A stretch of 64,000 bases of DNA, taken from Lasioglossum baleicum. Its lineage: Eukaryota; Arthropoda; Insecta; Hymenoptera; Halictidae. Positions within the stretch are counted from its first letter, which is position 1. The number at the start of each line of letters is the position of its first letter. Location: positions 10,479,579-10,543,578 of the forward strand of contig NC_134935.1 in the NCBI RefSeq assembly GCF_051020765.1, written 5' to 3'. Under the pieces are notes generated by a model. It was not told the origin of the DNA. It searched no databases and saw nothing but the letters and a program-made list of their open reading frames with translations. The position numbers and the translations under genes were made by a program. Shown here piece after piece: positions 12,301-20,762 of this stretch.

Positions 12301-15300
12301 AACTATCAATCTAGGCCGCGATCGCCCTCAAAAGTCCTACTTTTACATTTACGGACATAATTTGCATTATTTGGAAACATAAAGCTGCGCATGTAGCTAT
12401 TTCCATAAATCTGCGAATAATGCAAATTATGTCCGTAAATGTAAAAATGGGACTTTTGAAGGTGATTGCGGCCTAGATTGATGTTTTATCTAGCGCTTTT
12501 GACTACTGAGAAACGAGAAGGCGCATGCCACACCCTTGCAATCCTAGAAACGATTCTACCCCTTTAAGCGAGCAAACGAAAACTTGCCTCGCTTTTTTGC
12601 AAAGGAGTCAGCCTGCAGCAGACCACCGCCTCGCAGGCCATCCCGATCGTTTGGAATTCGAGCGGGCAGTTGTTCAATGCTACCGTTATACTATATCCGT
12701 CAACTAATAGACCATAGTGATTATGGGGTTCGAGTATCATTCGCCGCCTAGAACGAAGCGTGTTTTACAATGGAGAACACACCGATTAATAAGAGCAATA
12801 AATCACTCACTCGAAATATGCGATTCGGTCTATGCACATTTGCGGCGTTGTTATGTCCACCATTCTTAATACTTCCGTTCCTTCTTTGAACTGGCCGCAC
12901 AAGAATGCTATGTTCTCGGCGGTTTCCGCTTTGTCGCCAGTCAACACCCATATCTAAGCGGAAAAGAAGTTGATGCAATGACAGGCAGAGTAAACGAGGA
13001 GATTACATCTGTCGTACAGATTGATAAGATTTATTATTCCGGGAGACTCACCTTGATGCCTGCGACTCGCAAACTCTCGAGCGTCTCCTGCACCTCTTCC
13101 TGAAGACGATCCTCAACGGCAGTCACACCTAACAAAGTCAGACCGCTCTCCAATTGATTGTAAGCTCTCTCGGTGTGCACCGCTCGCTCTATCCCGATCA
13201 CTTGCCTGGCCCTTTCCACTCTCTGCATCAGTTTCTCGTATTCCGTTCGGCTCATCTTCTTGTACGCGACAACCAACGTTCGAAAGCCTCTCTGAAAAAA
13301 TGACCGCTTTCACTAACTTTTTCTAACCAGTGCGGGATTAAACAATAAGAGGACACCATAGGAATTTTCTGAATTTTACATCTTTCACATTGTAATAATA
13401 TCGCCGAGTGTTTGTGCGCGTACGTGAACGAGTGGAACGATAAAAATCAGTAGCGAGTGAGCACAACTTGAATTTTTATTACACATACTTTTTAGTTAAA
13501 TTATCGAAAAGGTCTAGGAAATCTTGTATAAGGGGGTCTCAAAATCTTCTAAGTGTACTGTCTGTCCAACGAGAGTTGGCACAGATTTTGCTAGTGGGGT
13601 GCAGGGGGGTTTGCGAGATCCCACTCTTGCGCTTAGGTTCTGGCGGGAACGATCGTGATAGGAGCTCGGCGTCACCACATCGCTCTATTGCAGTCGCAAT
13701 CAAGACGCTCGTTGGTTGTCTTCGTCAAGTGATTCGGCCAATCGCGGAGGACGTGTAGCGCGGAGTAGGGATACCACGTGGTACCTACGAGTTTCACTGT
13801 GCCAACTCTTGTTGGACGGACAGTACTTCCATAAAAAAGCCGCATCACGGGATGATGAACATGATCGTAACACGTGAATGAGGTCTAAAAGATAAGGAAC
13901 AAACCATAGAAAAGTCAGCTACGTGAGCGATTGCTTCATTTATCTTCCCTGACACTATCATCGGAAAAACAGCTGAATCAGCGCCCTTGCAGTACAGCCA
14001 GTAATCGTTATTGTTGTCTTGAACTATTACCGACATCCTCTTTCGTTCTGTGACAAGAAAAACACACGTTGTTAATCTGTTTCGTTACAGGTTCAATGCG
14101 ATTTACGAACCGGAAGTGAATTCTAAGACCTCCATCTTCTGGAAGAGCATCTGTTTGCCCTTGGCTCTCAGCTCAATCGTATCATTAGAGCTGTTTTGAA
14201 ACACAACTCCGCATCTGGCGCTAGCCTCCACTAATGCTTTCTCGTCTGCTGACGTTGCCTATCGGACACATGTGTATTCTTATCGTTTATTTCGAATCAA
14301 ACACGCGGTTGCATTTCTGGTAAGTTGTCAAAATTAAGTCGTTCCGAAAGAACAACATTGACGTTTTCATTTAGACGAAGCATCTCGTCTCGCTAATTGT
14401 TGACACGAGTCAACGAGAGAACGTTGCCCAACTGTTCCGTAGCAGATTGTATGAAAGATAAAAATAAACCGCGCTAATGCGAAGCGACATTCTTACCTGG
14501 TACTCCGGCAGATCCGGATGCATCAATAACGAACTGTTTACTCGAGTTACCTTCTTCTGCCTGAAGCTTTCGCGGTATTCGATGCGCTTCGCAACAACTG
14601 ACGGCCTCACGCTCGGTGGCGAGATTTGAACCGTATGGCACAGTGCGATGCTTATCATAAAGTGCCAGATGTCCGACTGTAATCAGAACGGTCAGTTTTA
14701 CCGATCGGACATGTTTCATTTCATACACATATTCTCTGTTGCCCCTCGTTCTTATAAATTACAAATTGAGATATACAGTAAAGTCGCGATCTAGCACCCA
14801 TCGCCTGTTCCGAGCAGGGACAGAGATCGTGTAGGCAAACTATTTTTCTATGATTGTACAAAGGATGCCGAACGTAGCAAAGAAGGATGCAAACACGGAC
14901 CGTTTGCTTCTTGGCCCCTCGCGGGGATGCCCGCCAGTGGAAGGGGTAGGTGATCGTGGAGATCCTCAAGGAGCTAGATCGCGACTTTACTGTAAAACGA
15001 ATAACTAGAATTTGCGTCTGTTTAAAATAACTTAAAAGTCTAAAAACTAACTAAAAGTCTGTTTGAAATGATTACCTCCCAGTCGACTAATTTCTTGGCT
15101 TGCTCTTCGTCCCCGTTGGGGGGCAACAAATAGAGAGAGCCGTCGCAATCCTTTTCCATATACATTTTCCCGTCGATGGAGCAACGCTTGAACACCATCA
15201 TGTTTTCGGTCAACGTGCCTGTCTTGTCCGCGAACAGGAACTCGACCTGACCCAGTTCCTCGTTTAGGTCTGATGAGTTAGCCAACGCCGGTTGATCCGT

Positions 15301-18300
15301 TTTCTCGTCGTACAAGTCGATGTCCCAGCTGAAGAAAAACGAACCGAGGAATTTTTGTAATTCTGCAACGAGAACAATTGATCGCAGCTTGTCAGGTGTC
15401 TCTTTGTTGGTCAGCGGAGTCACGCGACAAGTTTCACACTTGAAGAACGAAAGGAACAATGGCTCTTACCTATTGTGACGTATAACGATATGGGGACGAT
15501 GTAGTTGTACAAGACTGCGAAACTGAAGAAATCGTCAGCTAATGAGAGAAAGGTGATTGTGTTATAGCCACCGAGGTACAAGTTCCATTTAGTTGTCGAG
15601 TCCATCAGAGTTTTCATCATGCAAGACTCTATCACTTCGACTATCAGCAGCACCATGAACGCGATGATATACTTGTTAATGGATCTGTAATTAAGCACCG
15701 TGTAACGCTGTGCGAAACGACAACGTAATTGCGCACCGTGTTTCCTCATTCGACATACATATGTATGTATACAGTTACTCGAATTAATATTCGGTCGCTC
15801 TAAAAATGACGATAACTTTTTTGATATTGTACCATACGGTTTGAACTTTTTTGGGAAGCTAGAGCATTTAGTTTACTACAGGATGTGAAAAGAATTTTTT
15901 CAAAAATTGGAATTTATCGGAATTGTATTATAGAAAAAATACTAAAAGTTGCATTTTACAACTTTTTGATGTGGGCCTATATTGAAAATTAAAAAACTAC
16001 GTTTTATAGATCTGTGTGAATTAAACATATACAAACGTTCAAAGATGGTAAAAATTGCAGATTTTCACGATTTTCGGCCTATACATATCTAAGAATTCTT
16101 ACATCTTTCAATGCCTGTCGTTTCTTCCTGCATCAACCGATTTCGACGAAACTTCCACAGTGCATATAATTGACGCAGATCTACAAAACGTACTTTTTAA
16201 ATTTTCAATATAGGCCCACATAAAAAAGTTGTAAAATGCAACTTTCAGTATTTTTTCTACAATTCCGATCAATTGCTATTTTTGAAAAAAATTTCTTTTC
16301 ACTAATTGCTGTAGCTTCCCAAAAAAGTTCAAATCGCATAGTCCAATATTAACAAAGTTATCGTTTTTTTTGAGAGCATCCGAATATATATTAATTCGAG
16401 TCACTGTACGCTTACCTCTCGGCGGTAGAAAATTTGTTACTTCTGATTTTCGAATTCAACGACAATTTTGTGTCTTGTCCGGTGTATATCGCGCATCCGA
16501 TTACGTGCTCGGTGTATTTCAAGTTACAACCGCGAAGCATCAAATTCTCGCTGTTTAGATGACCACTGCGTTCGCTGTCGCCGTTTTCGATCTCCAGCTT
16601 CCCGTGGAAACCATACAGATCTGACGAAGGATGCTGACAAGTGATGGTAGCCTGCATCGATACAATTTCCGTTGTGGTCATTTTCGAGAGCACCTTCGGG
16701 ACCATCAATGTCTAAACAGGCGACGGTGGACCATGATGTAACAAAATCTTATCGAAACATGTTTCCGCTTCTTTCGAGAAGAAGTCTGTTACCTTTAAGT
16801 TAGTCTCTCCGTCAAGATTGGCGGTGGTAATGTAGCAACGTTCATCCTCTTCCGAGGAATACAGGAGTAAGAGATCGCAAGGTATGTCTTCGTCTCGGGA
16901 TACCTTCACTAGATCACCGACCACTATTGATTCGCAGTGAATCATCTACGCATATAATCATCAAGATCGTAATTAGACAAGAAATTATTATAGTATAGAG
17001 AATGCAATATGTTTCCACGCTAAAAAGGGAATTGTTCTACAGAAAGAAGGAAGTCGAAAACGTGCTATAAAACATTTACAAACAAGATTTCGAGGAAATC
17101 GGCTTTGAAAATTCATCAGGCACTGATACATTAGTCAAATTGTATTTTCTCAAGAACGAAAAACTCTGGAAAATAAAATTCTCTATTTTCTTCTGGTTGC
17201 ACCACCAAATTGGACATGTCCTGTATATGATAAAAGATAACACGGTGACAACAGGTTAATCTTGATACGAACCGTTGCACGAAATTCGTTGAAATAATCT
17301 AAACTCGATTGGCTTCAACAGTTACAGGAAACGATGAAAGATTATACTAATCGATAAAGTGAGGAAAATCGTTATCTCATTGACGTACCTGAGTGTAAGA
17401 AAATAGGAAAATACTATAATATTTCCGTTCTGAATGTGGCATAGCACTTTTATCTCGTTTTTTGCAAAACAATGTTAACACCATTGTCGGGTATATCGGA
17501 GTGAACCACTACTAACCAATTACAAAACTTCTTTATGCTTCATTATTTTTTATGAGACTTTTACCAACTTATGTGTGGAATTTTTCTGATTAAAATGACA
17601 CTAAACACGAAATAATTTCAACTGTACTTAGTGGTTTAATTCTGGTCTGGACAACTAGTGCTGCGAGCGTCGATGACGTAGAATCGGCTACGTCACCCAG
17701 CCTGTCGCGACAGGTTCGGAAAGGTACCGATTCTACGTCATCGTAGCACCATACGATCTAATTGTAAGTGGCAGCACGGATCCGAGAGTTTCTCTTACAC
17801 CAAGGCTTTACTGTGTAAAAACATAATAAGTTACATAACACAAATGTCATACTGCAACGATTTCTAAGAAATGTTACACCTGCTTGCTAACACACACTCC
17901 AATACTTCAGATCAGGGTTCCGGAAAAACCCTTTTCCTGAGATCCTACAATAATCATGATGATAATATCGTGTAAAATTTTTATCATAGCTCAGAAGCGT
18001 CCATTGTTGATAACGTAACTAAAAAAGATAATGTAACCAAAGGATTTAAAATTGGACTGTGATGTCACTAGTAGCAAGACTAGGAATCAGAAATATTAAT
18101 GTTAATGTACCACTTATTAGCATTTATTACATATATCAGCTGTTCACCAAGCCTGGAGAGTTTTCGCGTCATACATACCTCAAGCTACAGATTAACATCC
18201 TAACGTTTGTGGTTAACTTACAGCGCAGTCAAATAAAGACAGATGTTGTATTCAAATAGCACATTAGTTACCTGTACACATCTGCTGCGAACAACATTCA

Positions 18301-19978
18301 CGTATCTTCGATTGATCTGTTTGTCCTCGACGTAACGGCGGTGATCTTCGTATCCCTGTTTACACGCGGTGATAAAAACGACGAAGCTGAGTGGTAGAAT
18401 GCTGGTTAGTGGCGAAATTGCAGAACTGGACACCGCTGCCACGAGCGCCGCAATCAGGAAATAGAAATTTGCGATTCGTCTGAACTGCTCGAAAAGATTC
18501 TTCGGCACGAAGTTCCAGATTGTGTACTTTAAGAACAGTAATTTTCGATTAAACGTCTCGGCTGACGAGCTTAAACCTAACAAGGAGAGTGCACAAATTT
18601 TTTGCGACACCCCCAGGACTGTTCCAATCAATTAAATAAAATATATAAAAAAAACTATAAAAAAATATATATAAGCAATTAGTTCAAAATTTCTTCTGTT
18701 ATAAAATTAGTGTCGGAATAGATAGAAAAATTTAATGACATTAGTGACTATGAAAATAAAAGCGTGGAGCGTCCTCGAAGATTACGTCAATATAGTTTAG
18801 CGCTTTTATTTCTATAGTCACTAATGTCATGATTTTATTTAAATTTGTATTAAATTTTTCTATCTATTCCGACACTAATTTTATAACAGAAGAAATTTTG
18901 AACTAATCGCTAAAAATTTTGGGGAAAAATATTATTAATCATTTAACTGGATTTGGTATTTTATGGAGAACCAGGAAATAATTATTTTCTCCTTTTTAGT
19001 GCATTTTAATATAAGCGTGGTTTTTAATAAGTTCTTTTCATATATTTCATTTTCTACTTTTATTGTCATTGGAAGCAAGTGTGTCTATGGGAAGAGGTTT
19101 AAAATTCGATTACAAGATTTGACGCATACAACAACAACACGGCAAGTTAATATTATATAATCGTGGTAATAAACAATGCTGGGCGCATAAGACTGCACGA
19201 ACGAAGTGGAAACTTCTATGGCGCAACGCACACCTGCTTGTTTCTCGCTCGAATTTCCGAATAGCGTTTCACCTCGGAACGTGACGGATCAGACTCATTC
19301 ACTGCCCAGCAATTGTGTGCGCGTTGCGTCTACAGAAGTTTTCACTTGAATTACTCGCTTGAGCACAGGATTCACTCTAATAAGAATTAACCCTTTGCAG
19401 TAGGAGCTATTTTAAGTTGAAAATTGAACATTTCTTCTGACCTAGAATAACTCCATTGTACGATTTTTTTCATTTTATGCATACAAAATTGATATAATAC
19501 CTCATACAACACTGAAATGTGTAGTAATTGATTAGATACTATCATATTTAATAATGTAAATACTATTGTGAATAGTAGCACAGCAATTTTTAGTGATAAT
19601 TCTGAGTCATCTCTCGATTGCCCGGCCGCAGACGCACTACATACCAAAAAGGTTCAACTACCTAAATTCTATTGAGCTTAATGAGAGGTATCGCAATGAT
19701 TTTATGCTCCGTACGTTCATATTGTAAACCTCCAACAGCTGAAGTTGTTCGACTTACCTTGTTCGACACAATATGATTCTTCGGGAAAACAGTTCGGCTC
19801 GGTTCGTTATCGGGGCTGATGGTTATATTTCTTTGGTCCGTGTACTGCGAAGTCCCAGAACCCTGTAAGCGCACTCTATTACCAAATATTGCCAATGAAT
19901 TGCTAACATTTGCGGACGATACGTTGTTGAACAATCATTTCGTCAAAACTGATGCTCACACTGCCGAAGCTTTCGCAT
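9340..19978 (-). CDS. ATP11B: ATP11-class phospholipid-transporting P4-ATPase (flippase, type IF-like), complete
   Basis: Flips aminophospholipids from the outer to the cytosolic leaflet of plasma/endosomal membranes, normally with a CDC50 partner (family knowledge). Eighteen exons: 19978-19962, 19875-19758, 18526-18272, 16945-16793, 16711-16416, 15684-15470, 15362-15076, 14676-14497, 14258-14111, 14047-13905, 13291-13052, 12953-12811, 12747-12588, 11362-11054, 10360-10174, 10095-9950, 9890-9787, 9637-9340. Phases close at 1132 residues (human ATP11B 1177). Landmarks: YTIWNFVPKNLFEQFRR at the first membrane helix; DGETNLK 175-181; phosphorylation site DKTGT at about 397, inside NEELGQVEFLFADKTGTLTE; SADEKALVEA; TGDK 689-692; GDGGND 803-808 and GIGIMGKEGRQA; several C-terminal helices. 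The 17-nt first exon is the least certain call. Intron 13 (12587-11363) has a GC donor. ATP11A or ATP11C orthology is possible, but the ATP11 class is secure. Introns carry many transposons. It is divergent from the OGDH-like gene. Confidence 0.93.
10408..11030. mobile_element. hAT-type non-autonomous element, 623 bp, in a flippase intron
   Basis: Starts CAGGCCTGGCCAA and ends TTGGCCAGGCCTG, a perfect 13-bp inverted repeat. It is flanked by TGTTAGGG (10400-10407) and TGTCAGGG (11031-11038), an 8-bp target duplication with one mismatch, as hAT elements make. GCGGGCC-rich subterminal blocks (near 10460 and 11005) are also typical of hAT. The interior is AT-rich with no transposase. Lies in the intron between exons 11054 and 10360. 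Confidence 0.82.
11545..12281. mobile_element. Mariner/Tc1-type MITE nested in the foldback element
   Basis: CAGTAATCGCGCGTTTACTG at the left and its exact reverse complement at the right (ending 12281), with a TA on each side (11543-11544 and 12282-12283). The first and last 20 bases are themselves near-palindromic. The sequence left of 11543 and right of 12283 rejoins as the foldback arm seen uninterrupted in the other copies, which proves insertion order. It is in turn interrupted by an inverted-repeat unit at 11782-12107. Confidence 0.78.
11782..12107. repeat. Long inverted repeat, third layer of the nest
   Basis: Arms of over 100 bases: TTATTGGACTTCCACTAACT... on the left is matched by ...AGTTAGTGAAAGTTCCATAA on the right, and GTGGTTTAATCGA is matched by TCGATTAAACCAC. 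Related arms occur at 17518-17640 (one arm only) and inside 21289-21765, so this is a dispersed family. Confidence 0.72.
14776..14992. mobile_element. Intact TA-flanked MITE, 217 bp, in a flippase intron
   Basis: Left end CAGTAAAGTCGCGATCTAGC and right end its exact reverse complement; TA at 14774-14775 and 14993-14994. The interior contains GGCCCCTCGCGGGGATGCCC and a CGATCTCTGTCCCTGCTCGG-related block (in reverse), which also occur at 7206-7474 and partly in 21153-21921. Lies between exons 15076 and 14676. Confidence 0.83.
15772..16406. mobile_element. Palindromic TA-flanked element, 635 bp, in a flippase intron
   Basis: Left CAGTTACTCGAATTAATATT; right AATATATATTAATTCGAGTCACTG ends mirror it; TA at 15770-15771 and 16407-16408. 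The two halves are reverse complements over more than 200 bases each, with matched blocks AAAGTTGCATTTTACAACTT / AAGTTGTAAAATGCAACTTT and GTGGGCCTATATTGAAAATT / AATTTTCAATATAGGCCCAC. It ends about 10 bases before the exon at 16416, so it abuts a splice donor. Confidence 0.78.
17518..17830. repeat. Composite repeat: one arm of the long-IR family plus a small hairpin
   Basis: 17518-17640 matches one arm of the repeat at 11782-12107 (CATTTTTCTGATTAAAATGA type block, then GTGGTTTAAT). It is followed by a hairpin in which GATGACGTAGAATCGG (near 17671) pairs with CCGATTCTACGTCATC (near 17728). GGCTTTACTGTG at 17803 resembles a CAGTAAAG element end. The second long arm is absent, so this copy is truncated or recombined. 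Flippase intron. Confidence 0.6.
18682..18903. mobile_element. TA-flanked palindromic MITE, 222 bp, in a flippase intron
   Basis: Begins GTTCAAAATTTCTTCTGTTA and ends with its exact reverse complement; TA on both sides (18680-18681 and 18904-18905). Arms continue through AATTAGTGTCGGAATAGATA and GACATTAGTGACTAT. Almost the whole element folds on itself. Confidence 0.8.
19207..19350. repeat. Inverted repeat near the flippase 5' end
   Basis: GTGGAAACTTCTATGGCGCA...CGCACAC at the left is mirrored by GTGTGCGCGTTGCGTCTACA...GAAGTTTTCAC at the right. An outer partial pair, CAATGCTGGGC near 19174 and GCCCAGCAATTG near 19304, suggests two overlapping palindromes. TTAACCCTTTGCAGTAGGAG at 19387 begins a separate piggyBac-like end, related to 58286-58440. 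Confidence 0.5.
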
Positions 19979-20762
19979 GTAAGCCGCTCCTTTAAAACCC
20001 GATTATCTTAACGTTTGGCGAACACTACGAGAAATCGAGTGACACACTGACAACGAACAGCGTTGGCTTACAACTGGAAGCGTCAACAGAATGAACGGTG
20101 TGACACCGGATACACAGAGTTCGCGACACGTCTGGTTCTACTAAAAAATCTAGAGTTGTGAGAGGTTTTACTACAAACTTGCTTCCCAAAAAAGTATCAC
20201 GTGGGTGTAAATGTGTTCAGTTCGCAGGAGGATCGGTATGCGAATCCATTGGTGCGACTTCAGGAACGTTTTGCGAATGAATCGCTTCAGCCTGAGCCCG
20301 AGCGATCTCACGTTCTTTTGGTATACTATGTAGGGGAGGTTAATCAGATCGTCCAAGCCTTGCGTGACGTGATCGATCTGCGGATCGTATTCCTCCAGAA
20401 TCTCCGATTCTTCGACAACTTCCTCCATCTGGATAACTTTGTCTTCCGATATTCAACCTCCGATTCTTCTACCGCGCATTGCTGCGTGAAAACTCTGTTT
20501 CATCAGAAACTCGCCACGGCGAGGAAAGTTGCACCGATACGTATCGATTCGCTTGTCCGAGTCGAACCAGACAATTGTCCGAAGCCTGTCGCAAACGCAA
20601 TCTGTCGAATCGTCAAGTGTCATACCAGCATGACTCCCCGCGTCAATTAAATTCGATAGATTCAAAGTTCGAGTGGACAGCAACGATCGTTTGAAATTGC
20701 CGGTAAACTACGACGTTTACTCGACTACGGCACTTCGATCCGCCGTGAAAGCAAATGGGAAC
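19979..20762. promoter_or_regulatory. Shared 5' region between divergent flippase and OGDH-like genes
   Basis: About 0.78 kb separates the two presumed ATGs, so this interval should hold both promoters and 5' UTRs. It is GC-richer than the introns. It has overlapping open frames on both strands (plus 20201-20650; minus 20428-20171 and 20683-20453, the last two in one frame with a single stop between). The minus frame 20428-20171 has an acidic start and basic middle but matches no family I know. No TATA box or initiator could be called with confidence. Confidence 0.45.

Larger units (their letters stand above)
11479..12567. mobile_element. Foldback element (TTAAGGGGGTAGACTC family), interrupted by a second transposon
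   Basis: The left arm starts TTAAGGGGGTAGACTCC and continues ATTGCAAGGGTGCGGGATGC. The right arm ends in the reverse complement (GCATGCCACACCCTTGCAAT ... CCCCTTTAA at 12567). The inner part of the right arm (12309-12500) is itself a hairpin containing GCCGCGATCGCCCTCAAAAG. Related copies are at 22529-22840 and 31557-31773. A TA-flanked element (11545-12281) sits inside the left arm. The whole fills the GC-AG intron of the flippase, and the right end lies about 20 bases from the donor site. Confidence 0.75.

Noticed and set aside
12107..12707. Plus-strand frames over 12107-12301 and 12525-12707
   Set aside because: The first is transposon DNA and the second is antisense to the flippase exon 12747-12588.
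20453..20694. Additional plus- and minus-strand frames upstream of the OGDH ATG
   Set aside because: Mutually overlapping on three frames; most likely the OGDH 5' UTR/promoter. Only noted as part of the shared 5' region.
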